The notes below the pieces were generated by a model. That model ran no database searches. It saw nothing but the letters and a program-made list of their open reading frames with translations, and had not been told where the DNA came from. From contig CM024179.1 of NCBI GenBank assembly GCA_013433145.1, positions 6,731,300 to 6,795,299 on the forward strand: 64,000 bases of DNA. The letters run 5' to 3'. This document shows positions 31,611-44,151 of the stretch, piece by piece (positions within the stretch are counted from its first letter, which is position 1; each line of letters opens with the position of its first letter). The stretch comes from Ascaris suum (Eukaryota > Nematoda > Chromadorea > Rhabditida > Ascarididae). Both the position numbers and the translations under genes were made by a program.

Positions 31611-34600
31611 TTAGCCGAAAAAAGGCGTCGAACAACGATTGCACAGAGGAGGCGGGGTAAGCAATGAATGCAATCGAGCAGCGGGTCCGCATGATCGATT
31701 AGCATCACACAAATGTGCATTGCAAGATGCGATGTGAGGCCGACGCAAACGGTGCGTCGATGCACCAACCAACAGAGATGTGTCCGACGAATATTGTTTA
31801 CGACGCAGTAGCTAGAAATTTCCACTCCCTTGATGAGAGCACACGTCTTGACCGTTAATTCTAGAAGAGGGGAGGGGGAGGAGACGGTAGAGGAGAGGGG
31901 ATGGGAGCTGCCTTCGGATAATGAGCTAATCACGGCGGAAGTAAACGACAGTTTTCTTGACATTCAACAAGACGGTAGTGTTTATATATTAAATTTGTGG
32001 AGCGAAAAAATGCTCAGGTACAATTAAGGAAGATGGTAGGGAAAGAAACGATAAGCTGTAGTGAAAAGAAAAAAAAACAATCAAAGTATCGAGAAAAACC
32101 ATAGTTACAGAAATTAACAAAAAATCTATACGTTTGGTAAGCCTGGAATCGGGAATTAAATATGGACTAGAGATGTAGTAGAAAAGCTAGAGGTATGAAA
32201 TTTGGTGTTATGTATACGTATATCTGAGGTAGCATAATTCACGTTGATCTATCAATTCTTCAAAAAAGTTGACGACATTTAAAGAGGGGAAAATTTTGCC
32301 TACATTTTAACTTGATTGGTTAATCATTTTCCATCGGTCGCGTTACAAAATATTTTTGCTACAGAAGAATTATTTCATACATTTATCAATTACTGATTAC
32401 TTAGTGAGTGGAGTGCAAAGGCACATATTCCATTGGCTTCTTGGTGCACATTTCCAGCTGTTTTTGTTTGCACCTGTTTTAACGGAACGAATGAGATCGC
32501 ACGCCACCGACTATTGCAGCCGAACGAGTGCGAGAACCCAAGTTTTGTTAGGTCATTTCAACCCATTAACAATCTGCTACGACTACCTCTTCATCGTGCT
32601 TTTTGGTGTCTATCCTTCTTTAAATACGCTTGAATAAATTTCCAAGAAAATCGTATCAGTAGGTGAAAAGTGATGAAATAGTCGCTGCATCATAATGCAT
32701 TCTTCTTATTTGCGACAGATTTGCTAATTAAAGCTAGACAGGTGTTGTATGCATTGCAATATAGTCGGCATCCAGTTGAATCGATTGAGCAGGACGTTCA
32801 ACGCTCCCACGATATCGATCCACACGTAATATCGAACAACGAAACATTTGTTGTGTTTGTTGAAAGGATGGAGAGGAGGAGGGGGGAAAAGAGTAAAGAT
32901 GGGGAGTGGGGGGGGGGGGGGGGAGGAGGGAGGAGAATAAGAAATTCTGCCACTTGTACGTCGCAGGCGTAAAACTGCAAGAACTGACGAATCATTTATT
33001 GAAACGAGATAATGATCGATACACACCTGTTTTCATCGAATGGTTATCGAATCTTATAGTAATAATTTAGAAAAAAAAACGACCCTCACAAAGAAACGAA
33101 TTGCATTTGTGTTAGCTGCATTCCCGAGCATTCAGTTGCCCAATGGTCTCCTCAAATTATCCCTCTATTTAGCGATTTTCTCTACTGGAAGCCCAACAAT
33201 GAACCAAGGACAATGCATGAACGACATGAACGCACTGCCGGTAGCACAGAATGAAGCTTTACAGCATGAAAAATAACTTATTCATTTTTATTGCAAAATT
33301 TAAAAATTTCTGCAAATAGTGAAATGAAAAATATATTTTGGCAATATTGCTCCAAATTCTCATTTGATTGCTATGAATGGCGCAAATGACGTTGCCATCT
33401 ATTAAAAGCTCAACACCAACAAACAACGATAATCCACAAATTGTGCGTTTGTTTTAAAAGGATTCGTTGAAGGAGAGCACTAATAGAATGTGGTGCGATC
33501 GTTACGATTGCTGTCATGTTTCATAGGAAAAAAAGCGCTGTAATTTGTGAAAGCGGAGAATATTATAAAGAAGGGTGCAAGCAAATGGATCATTCGGTTG
33601 GAGCTGCAGGTACTGGCATATTTGCCCATTCATCGTAATCGTGCACGGTTGCCGATCCTGCTAGTCCATCTCCCACCGCCTGCAACCGATGCTCGCATCA
33701 TTCATCCACTTCCTTTTGCCCTAACTAAAACTTTCAACGCTTTCATCATATATTACTGGCTATAGCATGCATCTTTACTAGCAAGATAATTTTGACTACT
33801 TTCAATGAAAATTGGACTGTGAAGAATAGGCGCATAAGTGGGGGGGGGGGGGGGGTTCAAAATTAGCCACCTGAATGCAACTGGTTTCAAAGGTTGCCCA
33901 CAGAGGGAGTAAAAGAAAATTGTGCAGAGTGAATAAAACTGCGCTCTATTTAATTCGGAGTTAGTCTTATAGATACGGAAGTTGTTGTCAATGTTCAAGC
34001 TTCAAAAAGTCGATTTATCATTATCTTAAATGATGCAAGAATAAACCCACTGAAAATTTTGTTGAATTTTGTAAGTTTTCCCTCCGCTCTACAAATAACA
34101 CCAAATCTCTATCATAAAACATTACTGCATATCTCTTTTTTTAATTGTGGTCATTTGCCCACTTATGCAAAAATGGCGTTTATTTTAATGGAGCGCATCA
34201 AGGCTGCCCTTTCCCATGCTTTGTCATTTCCCATGCTCATTCGAAAAACTTCTTGCATCATAAAATTTCCAACAAATATGCGGAAATATATTTTTAGACA
34301 TTATAAATTAGATGAACTACAAAATTTCTAATGCATTTATTCCCATAGTAAAAGATAGCAATTCCTGCGACTTAATATTAATTTTGCGCTAATATTTGCG
34401 TTCACTCGCATTTAATTTTTCGTCGTACGTGGCCAAAATATTCAAATATCTCTTGTGAATATGGCTAATTGCTATTTGTAATTGAAAATAAGACTTGAAG
34501 AGATGAATGAAGCAGTCAAATATGAGGAAAAAAGAAATGAAACAAAACGTTTGGAATTTATTTCTAATATTTGAAGTTGTAATGATAGTTGAACCTGTTC

Positions 34601-36061
34601 TTGTTCGAGTTGCCAAAGCTCGAAATCACGGATCGCACTTTGCACATAGCACGAAACGAAATGCTTCTCCTCGTTTTGTTGATATTTTCGTAGCATTGAC
34701 ATTGCCATATCTTTCAACTCAGTGAGATTCAATGCTCCACATTCACCAACCAGCATAAAATAAATAATTTCATTAGGTGGTTTCTGATATAAATCTACTT
34801 CAATATTCCACTACCTCCACTGATAACACTACAAGATTCCACATAATTAGATCTGTGTTTAGGAGATTCCACTAAGTATTAATGAGTAATGTTTGCATGG
34901 AATTGAACTTCATTCTTATAGAGTACAGCAAAAATGAAAATGCACCGGCTATTTTGTTGCTAGCAAATAGCCGAAATAACGATGCAAGTGCTTGCCACGA
35001 CTTTTATTCACACAAGTGCAATGAATAGGCGGAAAATATCTCAAAGAAATTTCGTCATACATAATTCTGACTTAGGTGCTGGTTATATTAGCAACACAGT
35101 GCGGTATACTTTAGGCTGCAGTAGCTGCATAATGACCACTTTTAAAGCGACGGTTAAGCGCTCTGAAGTGATATTTCAGTTGTTCGAACGAGTGAGATTC
35201 TTAAGCAAATTATTTAAGGCATGCTATTCATGTGACCCATAAGCCACCAAGAAAAGCAGTCTTGATTTTAAAAGACAAAAGATATTGTGATGATGCTTCA
35301 TCAAAAGATGAGAGTATAAATATTAAAGTAAATGTGGCACTGGATTCGATTTCTTATCTCCTAGTGCTGACAAAATTTATCGCAAGGTCGAGCTATTAGT
35401 GAATACGCGTCTATGATGAATAGTAGCAACTCTAAAACGCCACCTTGCCAATGCATCTGGCTTAGAAGGAAGTGCAAGCGAAGGAACGAATTTCTCCTTC
35501 TTCAGTCGCAGATATCCCAGGATATAGCGAAAGGTTTTTGCATCTCTGTCCAGGTAGTAATTACCTGAAGTAATGACTCTGTAAAGGCGACCTTTGGGGG
35601 TTTATTAAAGACAGACGTTAGCTGAATGGTCCAACAATCTCATACATTGCGTCAATGCGTACCTAAAAAGTAGGCTAACTTACCTTATTTGGTACGTAAA
35701 ATACCTCTTCCATAAGAACAAAGTCACTTTCATGCGTTGTCACAGTTTAGCCGAACGCATACCTGAGTAGAGTAGTTCGAACAAGATGTTCACATCACGC
35801 TACCCATATATGAAATTTTTGATGCTAGTCGGGTGGGCGGTGAATTTAGAGCATATGGCTGCTAGAGTGAGCGATGGGATGAAAGCTTGAAAAGACCACT
35901 TTACCTGCCCTATCCATAGGTATCGGTTTTACCACACCAGGTTTAAACCATTCGGCAAGCTTGCTTCCTGAATCGACAATGAGGTCGCCTCGGCGAACTG
36001 TATACCTCTTACCGCCGACATTCACGTTGATTATCTCTTTTGGATCGTCACGGTGTGCCAT
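31611..36061 (-). CDS. KCTD-type BTB/POZ (T1) domain protein
   Basis: Probable adaptor protein with a potassium-channel-T1-type BTB domain; such proteins form oligomers and many recruit Cullin-3 ligases. Exons: 36061-35905, 35564-35444, 34754-34595 and a proposed last exon 31811-31611. Residues 10-20 read IINVNVGGKRY, followed by GSKLAEWFKPGVV, then exon 2 NYYLDRDAKTFRYILGYLRL, the hallmark T1 block (DRD...F..IL.YLR). Exon 3 continues LVGECGALNLTELKDMAMSM with the spacing LP-x11-E(A/C) typical of the family, then a helical FELWQLEQEQ. Exons 1-3 are solid. Exon 3 must start at 34754 to fit, but the intron then ends in AT, not AG. The last exon (TTTCTAG acceptor, phase 0, 66 residues with many Ser, Pro, Arg and Cys) is inferred from phase and GC content only. 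An acceptor-like TTTACAG lies 17 bases before the ATG. Predicted length is 212 residues. Confidence 0.85.
32908..32923 (+). repeat. Mono-G tract (16 G) in a purine-rich block
   Basis: Sits in a GA-rich block (about 32868-32936) inside the last proposed KCTD intron. Confidence 0.9.
33840..33855 (+). repeat. Mono-G tract (16 G)
   Basis: Second G run in the same proposed KCTD intron, about 0.9 kb from the first. Confidence 0.9.
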
Positions 36062-36078
36062 TTCGATGAAAAATTAAT

Positions 36079-36081
36079 CTG
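36079..36081 (-). promoter_or_regulatory. Candidate spliced-leader acceptor of the KCTD gene
   Basis: The minus strand reads ATTTACAG ending here, 17 bases before the start codon, in an AT-rich context. This fits a nematode trans-splice acceptor. Confidence 0.4.
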
Positions 36082-37396
36082 TAAATTAGATTTACCTATA
36101 TTGGGCGTCTAAATATTACTCTCTCCAAAAAACAATGTTCCATTCCCTAATTATATAACCCTTCATACGCGATTCGTTACAATAAGGCAGGCAATTCACA
36201 TAGGGAAAAAACATTTCTTCTAGATGAATAGGTGAAAATAGCGTTACAAAACTATAAAAGGATTATATCAGGCTTGCATAAAATAAAACGAGATTCAGCG
36301 ACTTGAAGAAGGTGATAGACAAGTGAGAGATGAACAGTTCATATGTACTAGTTAGAGCCGACGGTTTTCAATGAGTTAAAAGTAAGGAAACGCATTATGC
36401 TTCTTCGTGCGTTTAGAAACTTGGAATTGAAGCGAAAATGGCAATCGTCGAGAGATGCAACTTTATTTCAAGGTTTGGAGGGAGAGGGAGGAGAGAGAGG
36501 GAGATGTAGGCAAGTGTGCAACTTCGACTTTGAAAGCTACTTCCATCGGTTATAATTTATATAACTTCTATTTTGTTGGTGTACGTAAAAGTAACATCCC
36601 GACAACATCGCAAAATGTTTTAGTTATAAGGAATTCGATTAGCGATACGAATCAACGATGACTTGAGTGCTTCGAATTGTTGTGATAATTTCATAGGGAA
36701 TATTCACACAATGATATAATTTTATCGCATCTTTTGTAGTAAATATGCTAATATTTAAGAGTAATTATTCATCTGCTGATCTTTTTCAAGAGAAATTTAA
36801 AGTGAACATTACATCTGAAGAGATACTCTATCGATCAGAAATAATTTCTTATTTCTAATATCTGTCAACAATAAAAAGAAGGATATGACGAAAAAGTACT
36901 TTTAAAGATAAACGATACTTTTTTCCATACTAGTTGTCGCCTGCAATGAAATAAACTAGAAGAAATGATGCCTTGAAATTGCATTTCTTCAAGAATTACA
37001 ACATTGGATAACGATAAAATTTAAAGTGCTCCTTTCGACGATTCTCCACGATTCGGAATATATAAACTGCGAGTTTCGAAACAAGTTTTTGGCTCCTTTA
37101 GGAGCCACTAGTATCAGCATAGATGACCACATCGTGCCTGGAAGCAGAACGACGAAAGGAGTGAGCGATTGCAATGCTCAAATAGCGATTGATTCTATGA
37201 GAGAACAAAATGCCCGAAATAAACGCTTGCTCCTAGCGGAACGATTATGAAGCAGCGTATAAAGTGCAATATAGATGATTGTAGTTGATCGCTGAGGTGG
37301 CCCACCAGACGGAAGGCGAGCATTCCTCAGAGCTGAATAGAAGCACAATTTGCTCCATTAGCACAACTGGCATCAATTACGGATCTCTTGTATGAA

Positions 37397-37441
37397 AACT
37401 ATAACCAGGTATCTGATGTGAACTATAACCAGGTATTTGAT
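37397..37441 (+). repeat. 24-base tandem duplication
   Basis: Two adjacent copies of AACTATAACCAGGTATyTGAT, the first followed by GTG. One C/T difference between copies. Confidence 0.85.
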
Positions 37442-40010
37442 TATATATGCATATGGCATAATACAGGTAAAAATGACGTAAGTGATGGTTGTTCATCGTT
37501 CCGTTTTAGTTACTTCGCGACTGATTGCAGATTCGTTGGCTCTCTTCTACCAAGACACTTCGCCCATCACCCTCTTCGGGATGAGAGTAGCGCAATAAGT
37601 ACTAACTTTCCTCTTACGCAGAGCAACGGTACAATCGACTCATCGGTATCCGAATGGCAGAAGACGGGCTTAAATCCTAACCTTCATGCAACCTTACAAC
37701 TTCTGCTCCCAAGTGGAAGTGGAAGCGATGTAAAAAGGTATTTATTCATAATGGATGCTTTGCTGATCGAAGTAAACAAGTAAATGAGCAGTATTCAATG
37801 AAATTCTATGACGTTGAGTGCTTTTTCTGGAGCAGAATATTGCTGCATAGGTGACGTTTGCAAATTTACTATAAATCTACTCATGTTACTGACCAATATT
37901 CTCTTAGCGATCGTTGTAAAAAATCGTTCATTTCCTAATAGATATTCTTTAACGATCAATAATTTCTCGTATTAATTAAATATTAGTTCAAGGTCAATCT
38001 TATTACTTAAAAAATAAATTTCACTGAGATTTTCAACGATTAAAAGTACAGTTTAGCTTAAAGTGTTCAATTGGCAGTAGTTATGCGGTGATCTATTATG
38101 CCAGAGAGGAAGTTGTTAGCGAGGAAGTTGTCTCGAGTTTTCCCTTTGTTCAAGAGTGGAAGCGTATTTAAGTGTTTCTGTCGAATGTTCTTCGAGAAAT
38201 GATGTAAAGGAAATGCAAATGTACATTCGCACGGAGAATGCTCAACCGTAATCATCGATACGCTAGATTTTTTGTGATTAGTTTAAAATATCACAATCCG
38301 ATATTCTATTGGATGATCAATTTTACCGGTTATGATTGCGTTGAAGGAAAATTTAGCAGCAAAGAATTGCAATATTTTTTCGATGCAATAAATATTGCAA
38401 AATCTGCAATATGCAAATATCCGTCAACATATTCCCAAAAAGTGCGATGATATGATGATCATGGCTTAAGCGTTTAACCAATAATTTAATAAAATATATT
38501 GCTATTTTCATATTCAAAGTTACTCCTCTCTATACATTTATTCTCGAAATTTCGGACACCTCATTCGTCGACGCAGAAAACGGTGTGATGATGAAAGAGA
38601 ATTCATGAAGAGACCGCAAATCACTGAGTGCATGAAGGAGTTGCATTGAATTTAACTCAAAAGTATTTCAAAATTTAAAAAAAGGCTATTGGGTCCGAGA
38701 TTTGCAAGCAGCGATATGGAACGATTGATCAGAATACATTCTAAATATAGCTTATCGCCATTTCCCCAAAGTCTTCATTTGCTTATGATTGGAGAATATC
38801 ACATTATAACAATCTGCTGCGTTTTTGTTTAATTTTAATAAATTCACTAATATTTACTCGTTTTATTTACTCATTTTTGCATAAATATTTCACGCTTATT
38901 TTCGTTGCTAATTGTTATTAATATGCCTTGTTGCTTTTTTGGTTTTGTGCAAATGGTTTTATTTTTCTCGGCGACGAAAATTTTGGGGGACAAGAAAGTA
39001 GAATGGGGCAAAGATATCCAAATCCCAAAAAAAAGAGAAACACAGTATGGACGATTAATTTAAGAATGCTTGAAATCTGCCGAAAGTTTTTTTTTGCAGC
39101 TTTTCCTTAAAAATGAAAAGGATCTATGATATGCCAGAGTATATGCTGGAAATTTGGGATACTCGAAATTTGAGGTGTTCGAAATTTCCCCGTTCTCGTG
39201 CAGCACTATTTTTTTCTCGAACAGAGCTTTAATGAGAAAAGTAGTCGAAGGGAACGCGTTCAAACATACATAATCGAGCAGCTTAATAGGGTGCAATCGG
39301 AAGGTGATACGTTGTATGATGTATGATGATAAGATATGATGATAAATATTTATTAACCCTATTTTTTGATCACATTAAATTAGTTACGCGGTCGCAGAAT
39401 GATGAAGTTACAGATAAGGAAACGAATCTGACTAAAACCTCAAGCAAGAGCAATCGAAGTAAGAGCTCACTTAAAGTGCCATTAGCCTTGACGGACTACT
39501 TACCACCCGTTGCGTGTTTTTCTTCGTTTGAATTGCCATCTTTAAATCGATGCAGAATTATACATTCTCATATAAAATGGTTCGCCGAAATAAATGCATG
39601 CATATGGCTGGGTTAGCATTCTCCCACTTGTTATAATGCGCGGGGCATTTTCAGCGAAATATAATAAACTTTCAGAAGGGCAATGTTAAAGGAGATGTGG
39701 GAATTTACGTCTAAGTGCAACATAATAAACAATTTCTTTCAGTGAGGATGACTTGGGACTTATTCGGAATTCCTGATACTAAAGCACTATACTATCCGGG
39801 AGAAGTCGATAAGCCTACTAACGAGCCTTTTCTACTTACTCAACTACGAGTAAGATAGAATGTAGTCGCTGCTGAGTTAAACTACCAGCTCATATGGACA
39901 CTAAATGGAATAACTATTTTACTGGACTGAGCATCTACAATGGGCATTTATGTAGCAAATATCATACAATAAACGTCGAATGTATTACGACGTCGTTAAT
40001 AATGAGTTGA

Positions 40011-40016
40011 TTTATT
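40011..40016 (-). terminator. Poly(A) signal overlapping the stop codon of peptide A
   Basis: The minus strand reads TGAATAAA: the stop TGA (40018-40016) shares its last A with AATAAA. If used, the 3' UTR would be only about 20 bases. Confidence 0.35.
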
Positions 40017-41176
40017 CATAAAGAATCGTGCCGAGTTGGTGGATCGAATGAATATTGTTCCTCGACTGGAAATGGTAGTGGAATTTTGGTATGTCGTCGA
40101 AAGCTTCTTAGTATTTCTCGACGAGGAATGCCACGAAAATTTGCCACATTAGATGCCTGAAAATGTCATCCAGAGTGAAAATATCTTCTCCAACAATGTT
40201 TGCTTCAAGCTAGCGCTATTAAGTTCATCTACTATTGCCACTTTCAGGCACGGATAGAGGCTGTTCCATGCTTTGTTTACTCTTTATAAAGCTTTGAAAT
40301 GCAGCAGCATTACAGTTTTATAAGAAGGTTATGCTGCCTTGATTGTAAAGAGTTAAAACAAATGAAGATGCATTCTAAGGGAAATCGGTACAGCATGCAC
40401 ATTTATATATATTTATATAAACGGCAATTTCCATTAGTGAACAATGAAAGTTTTTCAAAAAAACCGAATAATGTGTTTTCCTATGACTCATCTGGTTTCA
40501 GATGAGGATTCGATAAATGTAAAATACGTTCAGGTTTTTTTGCACCTTCTTTTAAAGATGCGTAGATGGCTTAAATGCTAACTGATCAATGGCATAGAAT
40601 ATCGCCGATCGGTACATATCATGTTCATGGAATTTCACAGTTGCACTTCAAGAACTACCAGCTTGAAATCACGCTACTAGCAGCTTAAATATAAATGTAT
40701 TCGTAGAGACGATGAATTATTGTGTCTTCGCAAGTTAAATTTGTATAAACGCATGATAAATGATCCATGCATAAGTTATTGCCCCATTCGACACTCATAA
40801 TAGTTTCTTTTCAACAAAGTAATATCAACGAATTGCAGCATTTTTTAGTGAATGCCGTTTAAAAAAAACAAATAGTGGATGAAAAGAACAACATTAGGGC
40901 AACAACGATCATTTAAGCGGACCATGCTTCTTGAATCTATATCAATGATGCAATGCAAACAGCAAAGACAGTCTCTGCGAAGGCAAGAACTGAGTAATAG
41001 ACGAGGCTAAATAAAGATTCAATCACAAGATTTCTAAGCAATGTCATGAACGTTGCAATTTCTTCATTGCGGTTACTATTAGACAATTCACTTCTACTTA
41101 CCTCTTTTAAAATCATTGATGATGTAAATTGTGTCAGCAGATCTATAGTGAGTAATGCAATGAGAAGTCGATTCAT
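40016..41176 (-). CDS. Small secreted peptide precursor A (TKIPLPFPV core)
   Basis: I do not recognise the family. Exon 1 (41176-41102) encodes 25 residues, MNRLLIALLTIDLLTQFTSS plus five more, a signal peptide; it ends in phase 0 at GAG then GTAAGTAG, a strong donor. Exon 2 (40156-40016), after TTTTCAG, is phase 0 and encodes 46 residues: RGIPRREILRSFRR, the core TKIPLPFPVEE after an extra His, then YSFDPPTRHDSL and a stop. The 71-residue product has dibasic RR sites flanking the region before the core, as in neuropeptide or short hormone precursors. Its second exon is clearly related to that of peptide B, which lies divergently 2 kb away, and that mutual similarity is the main support for both. 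An acceptor-like GTTTCAG ends two bases before the ATG, suggesting a trans-spliced mRNA with almost no 5' UTR. Function unknown. Confidence 0.65.
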
Positions 41177-41178
41177 CG

Positions 41179-41181
41179 CTG
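41179..41181 (-). promoter_or_regulatory. Candidate spliced-leader acceptor of peptide A
   Basis: The minus strand reads CTTCAGTTTCAG then CG then ATG, a near-ideal nematode acceptor immediately before the start codon. Confidence 0.5.
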
Positions 41182-43145
41182 AAACTGAAGCATAATCACT
41201 ACAACACATACATAACCAGAAAGCAATGAGAGCTCGAGCTCAAATTGCGTCTCTATAATTTATTACCAAACTGTGAGCGTCGTTTAGTCGCTAATCTCAT
41301 GGTGATAAGATAGAAGGATGAGTGAAAGATGTACGTATCTCTTTTGATTAGGAATTTTACTGTCACAATAGCAACTTACATAAAAATACGCTTGATATTA
41401 GCGTCAAAACTGAGCATAGTGAATCAATGCTCAAACTGTCCAATCACTTTCAGATGATAAGGAGAAGTAAAATGGTGCGCTGAGTGTTTATTCAACTGAA
41501 ATGACACACCACAATTTAAGTGCTGCCGTGGAAAAACTACACTTTATTATGCGCCATTGCAAATTTGCTGTGCATTTTTTGAGTGCAAGCCATACAAGCT
41601 GACAGCAAATATCACAAAACTGGATCTATCCAATATTGTGGTCATAAAAGGTTCAAAAATTTTAGTTTCAATTACCTTTGCATACTGAAATTTAAGCATA
41701 TATTTAAGTATCTACATAGCACTTGATAGTGCATTCCAATAGCGATTTGATGGATTAATATGATAGAGTAATCTATTGCATTCCACTGGCACAGTGATCC
41801 AACTACATAACTTATACAAAATGCATAAAATGCCATTTTACAAGCAACAGTTAACTTTGATTATTTTATACTCTCAGAAATTTGCATTTGTAAGATTTTT
41901 TATAGCGACTTTCTGATTGCGCCTATGTATGCATACATTTATCTGTAGTTAGAGAAGTGCCAAGTTGGGAAGTGCTGAAGCTTGAATAAGAAAATTTAGC
42001 AAGTAAAATGTGAACCATAGTGGGTAATTTTTACTGTTCATCCATCAGGTTGACGCATTCACTTCGAATAGAGTTATAGAGATTTTAAAAACTAAGACAA
42101 TTTTCGTACATTTTTCTGCCCATCGGTTCACTGAAGAAAATTTTTTAACAGAAGATTAGTACGATTGGTAGGTAGTAATTGAAGAATGAAAGCATTATTT
42201 AAACAATCCTATATACTTCGATCGCTTTTTCATTTGCTTCAAGTAAAAGTGCTGGCTAGTTGGCATCGATTATTTGATAGACGTGATCCAACTATTCGGC
42301 CATAAATTCACTAGTACTTTATCGTAGTTGTTTTTAATTTTGTTTAGCAGAAACTTTGAGAGATTCTTATTTTATTTTCATTATTACAGCAAATTTAATA
42401 AATGGATAAATCATTCGAGTGTCACCATTGAAATTGACTCTGAAAACAATTTTTATAACTTTCTGAACGAGTGAAAAATGGGAAATCATCTCGCAATGTG
42501 AATGTTTATCTATTCGTGAGGATTTTTCGTTTTTGTGCGATATACACAAAAACGCCAATATTTATTTATCGAAGTGTATATGAATGGCGATAATGCAAAT
42601 AAAAAGCAACACGAATCATACGAACCGTGCATTTATGTGAGATGCATCGACTCTATGCTAAGCTGTGAACGAGAATTCATTTATTTTAACTTCTTTGAGA
42701 CAATCTTAACATATTATTGTTTCTTGAGTGCAAGCAATTCTAGAGCAAACTTTTTTTTTTATTCTAGCGGAAATAGGTATTTATCCCCTTTCATAGAGGT
42801 ATGTTAAGTGATCAATGAGTACCGCTCATTTCAGCAAGAATTTAAGTGATATAATTCATAAAATCTTCAATTTTCGGATACTTGCTGCACCAATTTTTTT
42901 TTTGTATTCTGTGGTTAGCAAAATTAGCCTTAAACATAAGCGTAAATCACAAATGTCTTATTGCATTTCATCATAAAAATTGCATCCATGCATTCATCAG
43001 AAATTCCTACGGTCAAAGCTCGTAAATGATCCATAGAATTTGTGATAGCCTTATTGAAGCGGATAGGGGTATTCATTGATATTGTTTACGATATAGCGCT
43101 TACATAAACTCGAGAATCTAACTGTACGAAACGCTGCAACTGATT

Positions 43146-43148
43146 CAG
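43146..43148 (+). promoter_or_regulatory. Candidate spliced-leader acceptor of peptide B
   Basis: GATTCAG followed by AGCA and ATG: an acceptor-like site four bases before the start, parallel to peptide A. Confidence 0.4.
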
Positions 43149-43152
43149 AGCA

Positions 43153-44151
43153 ATGAATCATATAAGCGTTCTTCTTTGCTGCATGCTGCTTCTGGCTTTT
43201 CAGCAAGCGTCTGCCGCTCCTGGATTTCGCGCCCAGGAAAATCCAGTTAGTTGATCATTTCATCTCCGTTAGATTTCTATACCTGATCGAATAATAGTGG
43301 ACATCACATCAGCTATTTCCAGAACATATGAGTGGAAACTTAATCCTAAGCATGCTTAATAAGTATCTATTGTTCTATTCATTACACAACTTCTTTGTCT
43401 TTAGCATGGAGCGTTCACGTGAAGTTAGCGACTGCGTATCCTTCAAAAATGATCACGTCCTCCTGACCAATGTTGAGGCGATGGGTATTGTCCACAAGTT
43501 GCGGCATTCATTCATGTGTTCTTCACCTTCACCATTGTAACCCATATCGATAGCGATCCATTTCATTATTCCCTTTTCTTTGAAGATCTTTCGTCTAATC
43601 TTTGAGAATCGTTGAAAATTGCAAAATTTAAAAAATTGTATCCCATATTTACGTTGTGATATCACCTATCTAACTTTGACTCTTTTCTAAACTTCGTCAG
43701 ATGCACAAAAAATAGAGAAATCGATATTTACCCACTATTCGTCTATCGCTTCAACATAGCGATTTTGTTTCAAACAGTTCACTAGTTCTAACGTTTCTGT
43801 CAAGACTGTTCGGTAGTAATGTCTTCTAACTGTTGACCACGAGAGTTAGTTGCTAATCAGTATTAGATATAACTGGGTATAATAGCCAATTAAGCTGTTT
43901 ACTTTGAATTAGATATTACTTCAAGATGAGATGCTATGCTGATACATCGAGGTTAAACAGTGAATAATTTTCAGCGTGATATCGGTGTTGCCGAACTTCC
44001 GATGAGACGTATCGGTTTCACAGTTCGGCCAAGATTACGTCGAGGATTTGGTCGACGTACTAAAATACCTTTACCCCTCCCCGTTGATAACGAGAGAACA
44101 CCAGCTATCAATGCAGTTAAGAAATCCACATCCCCATCGCCACGTAAATGA
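43153..44151 (+). CDS. Small secreted peptide precursor B (TKIPLPLPV core)
   Basis: Unrecognised family, paralogous to peptide A. Exon 1 (43153-43245) encodes 31 residues beginning MNHISVLLCCMLLLAF and reaching AAPGFRAQENP, a typical signal peptide with an alanine-rich cleavage region; it ends in phase 0 before GTTAGT. Exon 2 (43975-44151), after AATTTTCAG, is phase 0 and encodes 58 residues: RRIGFTVRPRLRRGFGRR, then TKIPLPLPVDN, then a Lys-containing tail NAVKKSTSPSPRK. The mature product is basic with three RR or KK pairs, which suggests processing into one or more short peptides. An open stretch at 43407-43540 after an acceptor-like TTTAG does not fit the reading frame and was left out. 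Total 89 residues. The shared start ATGAATC, phase-0 intron and core with A argue for a duplicated gene pair. Confidence 0.68.

Larger units (their letters stand above)
31812..34594. other. Large proposed KCTD intron
   Basis: 2.8 kb with two mono-G tracts and a purine block (31860-31905). The plus-strand ORF at 32433-32633 has no support. Additional small exons of the KCTD gene could hide here. Confidence 0.4.
36062..40015. other. Region without an assigned gene
   Basis: AT-rich intergenic DNA between the KCTD gene and peptide A. It has a GA-rich tract at 36475-36505 and a 24-base tandem duplication at 37397-37441. Plus-strand ORFs at 37026-37250 and 37388-37783 look somewhat protein-like. 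The first could be an exon from a TTTAG acceptor near 37100 running into NARNKRLLLAERL and a stop, but nothing links them into a gene. Confidence 0.4.
41177..43152. other. Divergent intergenic region between peptides A and B
   Basis: 1976 AT-rich bases between two start codons pointing away from each other. It should contain both promoters. I see no ORF, repeat or defined motif that stands out. Confidence 0.6.

Noticed and set aside
39504..39539. Short minus-strand open exon MAIQTKKNTQRV with an ideal GTAAGT donor
   Set aside because: No partner exon could be found downstream on that strand, so no gene is claimed.
43407..43540. Possible middle exon of peptide B
   Set aside because: After its TTTAG acceptor the required phase 0 frame hits a stop after five codons; skipping it gives a clean phase-0 join.
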